From Podospora pseudocomata (lineage: Eukaryota; Ascomycota; Sordariomycetes; Sordariales; Podosporaceae), in contig NC_085887.1 of assembly GCF_035222375.1 (NCBI RefSeq), positions 1,091,501-1,155,500 on the forward strand: a stretch of DNA of 64,000 nt. Reading direction: 5' to 3'. The notes below the pieces were generated by a model. The model did no database searches, was not told the DNA's origin, and was given only the letters and a program-made list of their open reading frames with translations. The translations under genes were made by a program, and so were the position numbers. Positions 33,537 to 46,542 of this stretch are shown here, piece after piece; position 1 is the stretch's first letter, and every line of letters starts with the position of its first letter.

Positions 33537-36500
33537 ATGGCGCACCTCACCCTCGCAGGTGACTCCTGCTTCACGGCCTCCGAGGCCCAGAAGCTCAAAG
33601 ATCAGATCAACAAGATAGCGCCCATCAAGGTGTCCAAGCTCGCCGGCTCCTGGATCTACTACGCCCACATCAACGGTGACGCCAATGCCGCGAAGCAAAC
33701 CCTCTCCCAGTTTCTCCCGCTCTCCGGCTCATCCACTCCTCCTCTCACTCACATCGGTTACGGCCGCCAATGGTTCGTGACACCGCGATATCTCTCGCCA
33801 TGGAGCTCCAAGGCCACCATGATTGCCCATGTTTGCGGCTTCGAAAACCAGATTCAGCGGATAGAGCGTGGACGCATCATCACCATCGAGTTTGATCAGC
33901 CTTATAACGACAAGACTGTTCCATTCAAGGATATTCTGCATGATCGCATGACCGAGCACCTCACGACAGAAGAGCCGGATCTCAACACCATGTTTGCCGA
34001 AAGCGAGCCCGCTCCTTTGGAGGTCGTTGACATATTTGCCGAAGGCCGGGACCCGGTCCAGGTGCTCAATGAGTACAACAAGGCTCGCGGCCTGGCCCTG
34101 GATCAGTCTGAGGTGGAGTACTTGGTGGAGCAGTTCACCAAGCTGGGCCGCCCTCCCCATGATATCGAGCTCTTCATGTTTGCTCAGGTCAACTCGGAGC
34201 ACTGCCGTCACAAGCAGTTCAACGCCAACTGGACTATCGATGGCATCACCAAGGAGCACAGCTTGTTTGGCATGATCAGGAATACCCACAAGGCCACCCC
34301 TGATTTCACCGTTTCGGCTTACAGCGACAATGCGGCTGTCATTCAGGGTGAAAACGCCAACCTGTGGGCCCCTGACTACTCTACTGGCTCCTGGAAGTTG
34401 AACAAGGAGCTTATTCACGTTCTCGCCAAGGTTGAGACACACAACCACCCGACCGCCATTGCCCCTTTCCCCGGAGCTGCCACTGGCTCTGGTGGTGAGA
34501 TTCGCGATGAGGGTGCCGTTGGTAGGGGCTCCATGCCCAAGGCTGGTCTCTGCGGTTTCTGGGTCTCTGATTTGCATATCCCCGAGCACAAGGCGCCCTG
34601 GGAAATCGATGTCGGTCGCCCTGCTCACTACGCCAGCAGTCTTGACATCATGTTGGAGGCCCCCATTGGAAGTGCCCGGTTCAACAACGAATTCGGCCGC
34701 CCATGCTTGACCGGTACTTTCAGAACTCTCCTTACTGCCGATGATACCAAGGCCGAGGGCGAGTTCCGTGGCTACCACAAGCCTATCATGATTGCTGGTG
34801 GCGTCGGTACTGTGAGAGAGAAGCACGCCCTCAAGGATCCCAAGGATGTTCAGGAGGGCGCTCATGTTATCGTCCTCGGTGGACCTGCCATGTTGATTGG
34901 TCTGGGTGGTGGTGCTGCGTCCAGTAACGCTTCCGGAGAGGGTAACGCCGACCTTGATTTTGACAGTGTGCAGCGTGGCAACCCTGAAATGGAACGCCGT
35001 GCGCAGATGGTCATCAACACTTGCGTCGCTCTCGGAGACCACAATCCCATTGCCATGATTCACGACGTTGGTGCTGGTGGTCTTTCGAATGCTCTACCTG
35101 AGCTCGTCAAGGATGCTGGCTTTGGTGGAAGATTCGAGCTTCGCCAGGTCGAGTGCGTCGATCGCGGCATGAGCCCTCTCCAGATTTGGTGCAACGAAGC
35201 CCAGGAGCGCTATGTCATCCTGGTGAACAGCGATGGCATGGAGCGCTTCACTGCTATCTGCAGTAAGTTTGATTTATTTTTCAGAGTCGCATTGTGCTCT
35301 TGACTGACTGGGCAATAGGACGTGAACGCTGCGGTTTCTCTGATGTCGGAACTGTCTTGTCCAAGGAAGAGGACGGTGTCTCTAGACTTGTTCTCAGCGA
35401 CAAGGAGTCGAAGAAGTACCCCCGCCCTATTGATGTCCCTATGGACGTTCTTTTCCCCAAGGGCCGCAAGCTCGAGCGCATTGTCAGCTCCAAGAAGCCT
35501 ACCTGGCCCGTTTTCGAACCCGTCGCCAGCCTCAAGGCTGCTCTTGGTGATGCTGCCAGCGACGCCGATCTTTTCAAGCAAGCTGTCCAGAGGGTATTCT
35601 GGCTGCCTTCCGTTGGCTCCAAGTCATTCCTCATCACCATCGCCGATCGCACCGTCGGTGGTCTTACCATTCGCGACCAAATGGTTGGCCCATGGCAGAC
35701 GCCAGTTGCTGACGTCGCCGTCACGGCTACTTCGTTCAGCTTGAACGGTATGAAGACTGGTGAGGCGATGGCCATGGGTGAGAAGCCAACACTGGCTTTG
35801 ATCTCTCCTGCTGCCTCCGCCAGAATGGCTGTTGCCGAGAGTTTGTTGAACCTCGGTGCTGCCGATATCAAGGGTGGCTCCTACAGAGGCGATCTCAAGC
35901 GTGTGAAGCTTTCCGCCAACTGGATGGCCGCTGTCAACCACCCCGGCGAGGGTGCTGCTCTCTACGAGGCTGTCGAGGCCATCGGTATGGAGCTCTGCCC
36001 TAAGCTCGGCGTCAGCATTCCTGTTGGCAAGGACTCCACCTCGATGAAGGCCAGCTGGAAGGACGGGGAGACTAAGAAGAGTGTTACCGCTCCCGTGTCG
36101 GTCGTCATTTCTGCCTTTACCCTGGTTGAGGATGTTCGCCGTACCTGGACTCCCCAGCTTTGCCGTGTTGAGGATGTCGGCGAGACTGTGCTCCTCTATG
36201 TCGACTTGGCCCAAGGCCACAAGGCTCTTGGCGGCTCTGCTCTTGCCCAGGCTTTTGGTGCCATCGGCCACGAAGCCCCAGATGTCCGTGATGTGGATCT
36301 CCTCAAGGATTACTTTGACGCCCTTGCCCAGCTTCACGAGAGTGGCATCGTTCTTGCCTACCACGATGTCTCTGATGGTGGCCTTGTCACCACCATCGCT
36401 GAGATGATGTTCGCTGGTCGCTGCGGCGTTGATGTCATGATGGATGGTGTTGCCAAGTCTGGCAGCCTTGCTGACATGACCGAGGCTCTGTTCCACGAAG

Positions 36501-37660
36501 AGTTGGGTGCCGTCTTTCAGGTTCGCGCTTCAGACGAGACCAACTTTAAGAGATGCTTCGCCACTTGTGGCCCTCCTGTGGGGCTCATCAAGAAGATTGG
36601 TGTTGTCCAGGACTCGTCTAAGCAGAACCTCAACATCCGTTACGGGGAGGGGGCTCCCTTCGCCAGCCTTGACAGAGCCGAGATGCAGCAATGGTGGTCC
36701 AAGGTCTCTTACGAGATGCAGAAGCTCAGAGACGACCCCTCTTGCGCCGAGTCTGAGTATGCCACCATTGCTGACTCTGCCGACCCCGGTCTTTCTTACA
36801 ACCTGACCTTCTCGCCTGCCGAGAACATTGTTCCTCTGACCGCCTCGATTACTGGCTTCTTCGGCAAGAGCCCTCGCGTTGCCATCCTTCGCGAGCAAGG
36901 TGTCAACGGCTACGCCGAAATGGCTTTCGCTTTCCGCGCTGCTGGCTTCGACGCTGTCGATATCCACATGACCGACATCATCAACGGCCGCTCCCTGGCC
37001 GACTTTGTCGGTCTCGCTGCCTGCGGTGGCTTCTCCTTTGGTGACGTTCTCGGCGCCGGCCAGGGTTGGGCCAAGTCCATCCTCCTCCACGAAAAGTCCC
37101 GCAAGGAGCTCGCCGAGTTCTTCCAGCGCAAGGATACCTTCGCTCTCGGAGTCTGCAACGGTTGCCAGATGCTTTCCCGCTTAAAGGAGCTCATCCCCGG
37201 CGCCGAGGACTTCCCCGCCTTTGTCCAGAACAACTCCACCCAGTTCGAGGCCCGCTACAGCATGGTCAAGATCGAGGACAACCCGTCCAACCCCTCTGTC
37301 TTCTTCAACGGCATGAACGGCTCCTCCCTGCCCATCGTTGTTTCTCACGGCGAGGGCCGCGCCGAGTTCCAGAGCCAGCAGCAGTTCCAGAGCTTGACTG
37401 AGTCGGGTGGCATTCCCATCAGATACGTCGACAATAGACTCGAGGTCACCGAGACATACCCCTACAACCCCAACGGCAGCCCTGGCGGTATCGCCGGTGT
37501 TGCTAGCAGGGATGGAAGGGTGTTGGCTATGATGCCTCACCCCGAGAGAACCATCATGGCGGATGTGACGAGCTACGCGCCCAGGGAGGATGTTGAGCAG
37601 TGGGGCGAGTTTGGTCCTTGGTTGAGGATGTTTAGGAGTGCTAGACGCTGGGTGGGGTAG
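33537..37660 (+). CDS. ADE6: Phosphoribosylformylglycinamidine synthase (FGAM synthase)
   Basis: Catalyses the fourth step of de novo purine synthesis: FGAR plus glutamine plus ATP to FGAM, in the cytosol. Two exons, 33537-35262 and 35319-37660, with a 56-nt intron, give 1355 aa, the usual length for the large single-chain PurL type. Domain order: N-terminal domain (residues 1-170), linker, and the first AIRS-like half with [39 protein letters not shown], and [18 protein letters not shown]. The second half has [17 protein letters not shown]. The C-terminal glutaminase has the nucleophile Cys in [15 protein letters not shown] (about residue 1188) and the His-Glu pair in MMPHPER (about 1316 and 1318). 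The ATG at 33537 is the first in-frame ATG; upstream sequence is a C-run. Confidence 0.97.
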
Positions 37661-38154
37661 ATAGCCTTACCTGAGGCCGGCTTGATTGAAATGAAATAAA
37701 CGAACAAAAATAGACATTGAGGTGTTTTGCTGGCGGAGGCGTTTAAGGGGATATATGGTGTAGGGGGTTTGTGTCATAAAAAGAAAATGGGAGGCATACA
37801 TTTGTTGGGTGGGTGGGTTTGATTTTGTTTTCTTTTTATATGAGGAGGGAAGTAAAAGGGTATTGGAATGAATGTAACTAGATGAAAATCAAAGAGATGG
37901 AATAGGGCTGGCTAGATCTCGTGTAAATAGGCACTAAATGGTTATCACGGTGTGAGATGCATTACTGTTTCTTTTTTGATCGGGTCTACCTTATGTGAGT
38001 AATTGAATCTTGAACTCTGTCACCTGTTGTTGGACATTAGATACCCGAGGTTGTCATGAATCCATCTTGAGGGCCTGCTCAATCAAGAGGGCTTTCTTAG
38101 TGAGGTAGGTATCTGAGTAATTCATCAGTTAGCTACTTGAAGCGTTTTGCCATA
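37661..38154. other. Intergenic between ADE6 and the DNA transposon
   Basis: 3' flank of ADE6, T- and G-rich, with no gene seen. It ends in the TA dinucleotide (38153-38154) that is the left target duplication of the following element. Confidence 0.5.
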
Positions 38155-39277
38155 ACGTACATTATAAGCGAGCGACCAATATAAGCGAGCGACCACTTTT
38201 TCACAACCTTTATACCATTATCCTCAATTATTACACAACAATACTAGGAAGCAACCTAATCACATCCGAAATAGCTGAATCAGACAATTCTGCAGCCTCC
38301 TAGCAAGTACGTGCATTATGGCCAGGCTTGCCGCACACACCACAGCACCGAACCTTCGTATGAGCCCCCCGTGCACTACTACCATCCGGCCGTGTTTCTT
38401 GCACTCCCTCTCCACCCACGGCCTTCTTGTCCAGTAGATCGTGTGCATTCTGCACAGTAAGTGATCCTCCGAGCCGCACACGTGTTTTTTTTTGGCTCTC
38501 CGGCGCTTACTTAATGCCTCGTTGGCCTTGCGGAGTGAAGTGTTCTCTGCACGTAGGAGAGCCACCTGGTGCATCACAGCCATTGACTCCCTGGATCACC
38601 GTTGCCCATTCGCGGTTGCCAGGCTGGGCCAGTTTTACCTTGCTAAGGCCGTCCGAGGTCGTAACCACCATGCCCGTGAAGATAATGCCCATCATAAACC
38701 CAGTCTCGTCGAAGTTGTAGATATCGTCATCTACAATACCGTACTTGGCCTTAGTGTTCCGTACGAGCACAAACCACTCGGCAATGACCTTTGGATCCTC
38801 GCACTTGGCTCTCTGGTAATCGTATCTACGCGTAAAACGCGTACGGAGCTGTGGCTGGCGTTTGACGAAGTTGTGTGCCCAGAGCCTGCCAACAGGGGGC
38901 GCGTTACGTACGCGTAGCAGTTGGTTGGCCATATCTTCCACACCACGCAATCTTGGTGGAAAAGCTCGCGCACATAGCTCAATAACGTATTGAATAATGG
39001 CATCCTCTTCTGATTAAGTGAGCTTTTCCGAATTGGGTGTTGTATCGCGTCGTGCAGGCCGGCCGGCGCGTCGGTGTCTGAACGTGCTGCGATCGACGTT
39101 ATACATCTTAGCTGCAGCTGATACACTTAGATTTTTATCATTTTGAAGAGCTTCAAGGGCTAAGATTATATGGGCTTCTTCTGAAGCAGATGGCATTTTA
39201 GATTGTTGAGAAAATTAGGTTTGAGGGTGAGGTTACGCGCCGCGTGAAAAAAGTGGTCGCTCGCTTATAATGTACGT
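38155..39277 (-). mobile_element. Fot1/pogo-like TIR DNA transposon, internally deleted
   Basis: A 1,123-bp Tc1/mariner-superfamily element flanked by a TA duplication (38153-38154 and 39278-39279). The inverted ends start ACGTACATTATAAGCGAGCG. The transposase is on the minus strand. It begins at 39196 with a psq-type helix-turn-helix (LSVSAAAKMYNVDRSTFRHR, RAGRPARRD), has a TAA after EKLT, then continues as SEEDAIIQYVIELCARAFPP and a CENP-B-type HTH (PPVGRLWAHNFVKRQPQLRT). It reaches the first catalytic Asp in IYNFDETGFMMGI. Soon after VIQGVNG most of the DDE domain is missing. The remaining end encodes LLRAENTSLRKANEALSKRR in another frame plus a zinc-knuckle remnant. It cannot encode an active transposase, but its ends look intact. 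Confidence 0.88.
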
Positions 39278-39522
39278 TATTGGTTCAAAGCCGCAATAAT
39301 ACCTAGGTAATTTACCTGATTGAAAGCCGCATTTTATCATTCCCTCAAAAGATATATATGACGGCATCGTTATGGCTGAGCAGCGACCAGCGACTTGAAT
39401 TGAATATATATTCAGTATTTCAGCTCGGAAAATCCTCCTCTTCTCAACTCGTCTGTTGTTCATCTCTCAATGTAAATCCTCGAAAATCATTTGAAATCGT
39501 AAAGTCTATCTGCCTCGCTCGA

Positions 39523-39999
39523 TGTGACAAGGGGAGTATCTCGGCTTGGAACAGGTAGTTCAACTCAGTATAATAATCTGTTATGGCCTCAAGGTCCTTG
39601 CCCCTTGCCATTTGGGTAGGAAAGGCAAGGCCTACTTATAGTCCTCCGGATCCCCAGGACCGTTCTGAGCTCCCTGGTCCTCGAACCTGTCTTATCTGTC
39701 TGCCTTGGCCGGGCACCTCCTTCGGCGTCCTGGCCACTGATTCCACCAGTAATAGGTACATATGATTCCTGTCCTGCAGTCTTCTTGCAGCTCGTATGGG
39801 TCCTCAGTCCCTCCTGCCCAACCAACCCGTATCGGCACCCTGGTTCTGCCTTCGTGGTGGTCGCCGTGATGCCTCCGCTGAGCCCCGGTGGGCTCAGTTG
39901 GTTGCCGGCCCCAGATATTCTGATCCTGGGCATATCGTTGGGCTATTGTTGGTTGGAGTGTGTACTGTCTAGGGCACTGAGTCGTGGGCCCGTGTGACA
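39523..39999 (-). repeat. 3' LTR (left end)
   Basis: 477 bp, beginning TGTCACA and ending TGTCACA in element sense, thus TG...CA. It matches the LTR at 46543-47021 apart from about two single-base length differences. A TATA-like box and the predicted RNA start motif lie inside. Flanked outward by CTCGA. Confidence 0.93.
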
Positions 40000-40015
40000 C
40001 AATCTCCCCCCTTCT
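40000..40015 (-). other. Polypurine tract
   Basis: Directly before the 3' LTR the sense strand reads AGAAGGGGGGAGATTG. This is the expected plus-strand priming tract of an LTR retrotransposon. Confidence 0.75.
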
Positions 40016-40060
40016 AGGCGCGCCCTCGAGCCGCTTGTTGCCAGTCACTTCTTCACTTTG

Positions 40061-43000
40061 TCAGTTGGTTGCTCGGGGGTCTCTGGGCTTACCTGGGTTC
40101 TGCTGGTGGAACTGCAAGACGGCTGCTTTGGCTCCGTTAGAGTGGAAGTGCTCCCATGGTTCCCATGTCCAATCCTTCCTGGCTGGCCAACCATGCCACT
40201 TGGTCAGATACTTCACACTTCCTTGGGCAGAGATCGAATCCATAACTTTCTCGATCTCGTAGTCTTCAGGCTCGATAGGGGCTGCCTCCCGCAGGACCCG
40301 GCGAACGTCAGGTTCTCCCCTGATTGCCGGCGCGGTAGGGTTCTATGAGCGAGACGTGGAATGAGTTATGAATTCGCCAGCCCTCAGGAAGCGTGAGTCG
40401 GACGGCGGTGGGTGATATAACCTTCTGGATCTTGAATGGTCCGAGCATCTTCTTGTCCAACTTCTTCGCCGGCCGCTTGGTCTTGATGTTCCGGGCGTTC
40501 AGCATGACCAGGTCGTCTTTGGCGTAGGTGGGTGCCTTAGAACGTTTCTTGTCGGCCCAGTGTTTTATTCGGACACGGCTCTTCTCCAGCTGGTCCTTTG
40601 CTTGCTTGTGGATTTGTATCATCCAATGAGCGTACAACTGACTGCCAGGATTGGAGGTCGTACCGAGTGAGGGGTTGTGCGCGGCGGGGTGGTAGCCGTA
40701 GTTAGCAAAGAAGGGTGTCATTCCAGACGAGGAAGAGACGGTGTTGTTGTAGGCGAACTCGGCAATTGGCAGGAGGTCCTCCCAGTTGCTCATTTCATAA
40801 TTGACGAAGGCGCGAAGGTAGACCTCTAGGGTCTGATTGAGTCGCTCGGTCTGTCCGTCGGTCTGTGGGTGGAAGGCGGTGCTCATGCGTGTTCGTACAC
40901 CGACGAGTTTGAGGAAGTCTTTCCAGAGGTGAGCCGTGAATCTAGAGTCTCGGTCAGAAATAATGTCTAGGGGTACTCCGTGCAGCTTCCAGTAGGAGCG
41001 CGCGAAAATCTTAATCAGGTCCTCGGTCTTTTCCTTTCCACCTTTAGTGGGACGAAGTGTGCCATCTTGGTGAAGGGGTCGACCATGACCCAGATCGAGT
41101 CACATCCATTTGACAGAGGTAGGTCAGTGATGAAGTCCATGGCGACAGTCTGCCACGGCTTGTAGTGAAGCTCTATTGGTTGAAGCAGCCCATGAGCGGA
41201 GTGTCGGGGTGGCTTGTTGATTGGCATTCAAGGCACCCGCGGACATACTCTCGGACTGTTTCTTCCAGGTTAGGCCACCAAAAGTTGCGTGTAATCAGTT
41301 CCATCGTCTTGTCTGAACCCATGTGTCCTGCCACCTTGGTGTCGTGTTCTGAGATGAGGACATCCCGGATGAGCGTCTTGGGCACCCATAACCGGTCTTT
41401 GCGGTAAAGCAGTCCATCCTTGATGGCCACGTTCTTGCCGGGCGTTGATAATTGCGCACGGTACTCTGGATCCTGGCGTCCTTCCTTCACGACCTTGTCC
41501 TTAAATTCCTTAGTCCAGCGAGGGACTTCGGTCCTCAGGCTGGCGATGCGGGCTGAAGAGAGGAGGACGCAGGCTGAATGTTGGTCGAACATGGTGCCTT
41601 CGGAGTTGGAAAAATGCTTTTTCTGCAAGACTGACGTAATCGGCTGGTCTTCACTCCCCCCCCTTCTCAGGTCGGTGTTGGGACAATCGAGAGAGGATAT
41701 CTGCCTTCTCGTTGAGCCGACCCGGGCGGTAGTTGATGATAAACCAGTAGCTCGAGAACTGTTGGGCCCACCTTGCCTGTCTTCGGTTGAGCACTTTGGC
41801 CGTAGTGAAGTAGGCGAGGTTCTGATGATCCGAGTAGATCTCTATTCGGTGCTTAGCTCCTCCAGGTATTGTCTCCATCGGTCCAAACAATCCACAATTG
41901 CCAAAAGTTCCTTGTCATGAATTTCGTAGTTCATTTCGGCTGGCATGAGCTTGCGTGAATGGAAGGCGATGGGGTGGAGTTTGCCATCGGCACCTTTCTG
42001 GGAAAGCACTCCTCCGAGTGCGAAGTCTGATGAATCCGTTTCCACGTAGGCCACCTTGTCGGGGTCGAAGTGTCCTAAGATGGGGGCGGTTGTGAACAGG
42101 TACTTCAGGGTAAGGAAGGCCTTGTTCATTTGCTCAGTCCAGGTCCAGGCCCTTTTTTCTACCTTTGCCATGTCCGTCAAGGGTTTGACGATTGCGGAGA
42201 ACCCCTTGATGAACCGGCGATAGAAATTGGCGAAACCCACGAACTGCTGCATCTCTCTAAGGTTCTTGGGGGCTTCCCATTTCTTGATGCAGTCGACTTT
42301 GTCCTGTGCCATTGCGATGCCATTGGCACCAATGATGTAGCCTAGGAATTCCACTTCATGGACCCCCCAATGACATTTCTGGGGGGGCTACAGCGAGCTT
42401 GTTCTCGGTGAGGCGGCGGAGGACTTCTTTCACAAGACGGTCGTGCTCTTCTTCAGTGTCCGCGTATATGAGGAGGTCATCAAGGTACACCAGCAAGCCG
42501 ACGTCGATCAGGTCCCTGAATATGTGGTTCATCATGGACTGAAAGGTGGCGGGTGCATTGATGAGTCCAAACGGCATGACAGTCCATTCGAAGAGTCCGT
42601 ATTTGCATCTGAATGCGGTCTTCCACTCGTCCCCTTCCTTGATCCGAACGAGCCAGAATCCTGACTTTAGATCGATTTTGGTAAACCAGCGGGCCGTGCG
42701 GAAACGGGCTTGGAGCTCGCTGATGAGCGGAATTGGGTATCGGACCGGGATGGTCACGGCATTAATGCCGCGGTAATCGACCACCGGTCGGAGAGGGTCG
42801 TTCGGGTCTTTCTTTTCCACGAACATGAGAGGGGCGCCGCAGGATGATGTGGATCTGCGGACACGTCCAGTACTGATCATCTTCTCCAACCAAGGTTTTA
42901 AGGCGTCCAGCTCTCTGGCGCTCATGGCATAGAGTGGTCCCCACGGGGGGCGTCCTGCCCTCTTGGAGGTCAATCGCGTGGTCCCATGGTTGGTGATCCG

Positions 43001-43511
43001 GGAGTCTTGAGGCGGCCTCGCTGGACATGATGGGGAGGAATTCTCGGAACTTCTCAGGGACAGCTGCTATGGCGGCTTCTGCCGCGGCTTGTGCCGAGGC
43101 GACTGTTGGCTGGTGACGGGTCTTCCGCATCGCGCGGCTGGTGCAATTTTCTCGGCAATAGGAAGAGGAGAAGGTGATCTTTCTTGCGTCGCCGAAGAAT
43201 CCAGCAGGCTGGTGTTGTTGGAGCCACCACTGCGGAAGTATTATGTCGCATTGGTCGTCCATAGCGCTGAGTTCGAAGTTGAGTCGTGAGAAATGATCCT
43301 CTTGATGTCGCAGGACGAGTCGGTCGGTATAGTACCTTCCGCCGAGGTCGTCTGCTGTGGCGTTGAAGGCCTGGATGAGCCGGGGAGTGGCTCGTCGAAT
43401 GAGGGGCAGCTTCCAACGTCTTGCCTGTGTGATTGACATGACGGGGATAGTACTGCCGGGGTCCAATAGTACTCGTACTGGGTGTTCGGCATCATTGTAG
43501 ATGAGCGTCAT
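40061..43511 (-). mobile_element. pol region of the chromovirus
   Basis: Fossil polyprotein region; spans approximate. The protease, about 43.5-43.3 kb, has LLDPGST where most have DSG or DTG. Reverse transcriptase at about 42.97-42.35 kb carries [28 protein letters not shown] and the catalytic YLDDLLIY. RNase H at about 42.1-41.65 kb has VETDSSDFALGGVL and HDKELLAIVDCL. Integrase runs at about 41.6-40.3 kb with HMGSDKTMELI (zinc region), AMDFITDLPLSNG and FHPQTDGQTERLNQT. A C-terminal chromodomain at about 40.25-40.06 kb reads VKYLTKWHGWPARKDWTWEP. The region is interrupted several times and should not give a full-length product as it stands. Confidence 0.9.
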
Positions 43512-43845
43512 CTTGACAATCGGGCGATCGCCTGTTTTTGGCTCGGGACAGTGTCGTTTGTTATCTGTGCTGATGTCGTTGCTCGCTCGTTTGATTCCAC
43601 AGGCGCGGAGGATGACACCGGAAGGCTCGGGTCCGCGTGGTGTGGCACGGGAGCCTACTGAAAATCCGAATCGGAGTCGTCGTCCATAATCTCGGTGATC
43701 CTCGCGGCGTCAGTCATGATGGCATCGACTCGGGCGCGTTTGGTCGCGGATGGTGCTGGTACCTCTTCGTTGACTTTTCGTTTGGTGGAAAAGGTTTTTT
43801 CCGGCGGGGCTGGCAGGTCCTTGCCGTTGACATCCTTTTTAGCAT

Positions 43846-45936
43846 AGCAGGACAGGGTCTGGTGGTTGTCTCTCCCGCATCGCCAGCATGCTATTTTGTC
43901 GCGTTTGCGCTGGTCAATGTCTGATTGGTCGATGTTGCGGAGAGCATCTTTGTTGGAAGACCACTTCTTGTCCTTGGCGTCAATCTTCGGTTTGTCGCCA
44001 CCAGTCTTCCTTCCGTCCTTTTCCTTTTTTTGAGGATGGACTTTGGCCGGCTTGGGAGCGGTGATTCTTGCCTAGGCGGTGTTGGCCCAACTTCGAGTGC
44101 TCCGGGTTCGAAGTGGGCTCGCCTTTTCCCGACACACCAGGGTTCGTGAGCATATTCTCGTAAATTTGGCCGGCCTCCTGAATCGTGGCGAAGAAGTCTT
44201 CGTCGTCATCTGGCAGGCCGCCTTGGCGAGAGTATACCATCTTGATGATGTCGGCAGGCAAGGTTCGGGAAACATGGTCCTGAAGAGAGGGACCAGACCA
44301 GCAAACCTCTTCGTTGAGATCAAGAAGATCGGTGACGTATTCCGCCGTGTCCCCCTTGTACCTCAGGTCTTTCATCTTCTTGAGGTTGCGGTGTCGAACA
44401 GCGGGGTCCTTGAATCTGGACTGGAGGGCAGTGGCATATGCCGTCCAGGTGTCAGTCAGACCCATCTTCTCCGCCGTCCTGATACGCTGCGCGTGGAAAG
44501 ACGCAGCCTTGTCGGTCAGTAGAGAGCCAACCCAGTTAATGCGATGAGCGTCGGTGACGAAGCTGCTCTCGTACGTTTCTAGGTAAGCCTCTACCTTCAT
44601 CCACCATGGCCGAAACTTAGACAGATCCTTGGCGTCAAACTTGGGCGGTTTCTCCAGATGAACTGGATTGACCGTCGCCGAAGTTGGGCGACGACCCAGG
44701 CGGTCAAGCGCATTGAGTAGGGCAGCGCTGATGTCTTGGGCTGGATTGGTGTTGTTCTTGGGTGGGTGCCGGTTGAAATTTGGACGACGGGGCTCATCGT
44801 CACTATCAGTGGATGAATCGTCGCCAGGTGCTCCTGGAGTGGGAGGGTTCCTTGGTGGGAGGTTGCCTCCTGTCCCTCCAGAGACGAAGGTGCCTGCGCG
44901 GGCAGATTGGTATTGTGTGCGGGCGCGTGTCGATTGTCCTGTAATCTGTGCATGGAGAAATGCCTCAGACGAAAGAGGATCCATTTCCCTGGGGAGTCGC
45001 ACAGTGCGCGGGTCAGTCGGGATATCCGGCGGTATTCCTCTCTTCGAGGAAGACGTCTTGCTGGGAGGAGCCGTGGACACGGTTGCTGGCAGCGGTCGTT
45101 TGCTGGCAGCTGCTGGTGCGGGGGTACGCGACAGTCGGGTACGCACTTCTTCTATTACGGAAGCGGTATCCTTGGGTCTGCCGTCGCGCAATCTCTTTCC
45201 AGAGAGCGAATCACCTCCTCGGTGTACTCCTGGAGAGAGCTTAGGTGCTTTCCGGCCACATCGTCGAATTTGGCGAGGTCAATTTGTGGCCGGGCGAGGA
45301 GTTCCTGCAGGGTAGTGTCGGTTTTGTTGGCGAAACCCTGTATGGCTTCCTGGGTGTCCTCACGTTACTCGCCAATGCAGCTAGATCCGCCTGCTGCTTG
45401 ACGGTCGCAAGCGTGAGTTGCTGAATGGCGCGAGCGCGTTGGTCGGCGTCATCAGTGAGTCGAGCGACTGCACCATAGACTTCGGTGGCGAAGTTGTTGG
45501 ATGCCACCGTCAGTTTTCGGTGAAATTGTTCCACCTGGTCTCGGGTAACCTGGAGGTGGGATTGCTGCATACCGACCATGGTGTTGTAGAGTTGTCGCAT
45601 GGCCTCATATTGATCGCTGACGCTGTGCAGCTGTTCAGGCGTCAGGGTGTCCTTGGTTTGTCGTAGTTCAACCACGGCATGGTAGGTCTCCTGGAGGGCT
45701 TGGTGCATCTCGAGGAGCCAGGCGGGGGGTGTCTTGACGACAACATTGGAGTTCTGAATGGGTGGTGCATCTCGCATTACCACCTCAAAACTAGCGGGCT
45801 GGTAGAGAACAAGCGCGTCCTCTCCAGGTGGGGGTGTCCGTCCAGACCTGACCATTGCGTCGTTGCGCGGTTCAGGTGTGGGTTGGCGAGATCCTTGGGG
45901 TTGGGCATGCTCGCCAGAAGAGGATTCACCGGTCAT
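43846..45936 (-). mobile_element. gag-like region of the chromovirus
   Basis: Fossil gag region. It holds a helical N-terminal part, a Ser/Pro-rich linker, a Ty3-type capsid segment (KPPKFDAKDLSKFRPWWMKV, RFKDPAVRHRNLKKMKDLRY) and a nucleocapsid zinc knuckle CWRCGRDNHQTLSC near 43.85-43.9 kb. It is interrupted about two times. Confidence 0.8.
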
Positions 45937-46529
45937 GGTAGCGAGGGAGTCCTTAAGTACCTGAACACGAGCGGGGGTGTTCTGGGTAGAGTCGTCTGTC
46001 GCGCGCGAGGTGGCTGCATCTGCGGCTTGCCTCGTCTCGGTTGAACGCAGGAATACGTTCTGGGCGGAGTCGCCGGTGTGGCTGAGGTGATAGACGTTTG
46101 CGGATGTGATAGGCGTGCTGACGTAATGGTAGGACGACGAATATTATTGTCCACAGAATCGGTCTCGTCGTGAGAGGAGGATGGTGGTTGAGAGTGCGAG
46201 ACTGAAAAGGGTGGTAAGGGAATCACCAGTTCTTGCGACAGGGAACTCTGCGCCTGGATTGGTTTGCCTGGGTAGTTGTGGATTCAGGTAAGAAGGGTGG
46301 ACTAGGAGAATCGAACGAATATTCTCCGTATGACGAATCTGAGCAAGTGAAGTCACTATCTGCTTGCCAGTCGTTGCAGGGTAGGGCGGCTAGATGGTTC
46401 CGGTTGCTGAGTGTTCTGGGTGAGGGTGGTGATGACGATGTGTCGCTGTCTGACATCGACAGGTGGGGTTGTTTTGTTAAGGTCGTGGCATGCTGTGTAT
46501 AGGGTAGTGTGTTTTGGTGAGCTTGAATG

Positions 46530-46541
46530 ATAACAGATTAT
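46530..46541 (-). other. Predicted self-priming primer-binding site
   Basis: Just inside the 5' LTR the sense strand reads ATAATCTGTTAT. This is the exact complement of ATAACAGATTAT in the LTR itself (46593-46604). No match to a tRNA 3' end is obvious. The layout is that of self-primed Tf1/sushi-type elements. Confidence 0.6.
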
Positions 46542-46542
46542 C

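Noticed and set aside
33729-35063. 444-codon open frame on the minus strand
   Set aside because: It lies wholly antisense to FGAM synthase, whose protein is strongly conserved; the frame is a by-product of GC-biased third positions.
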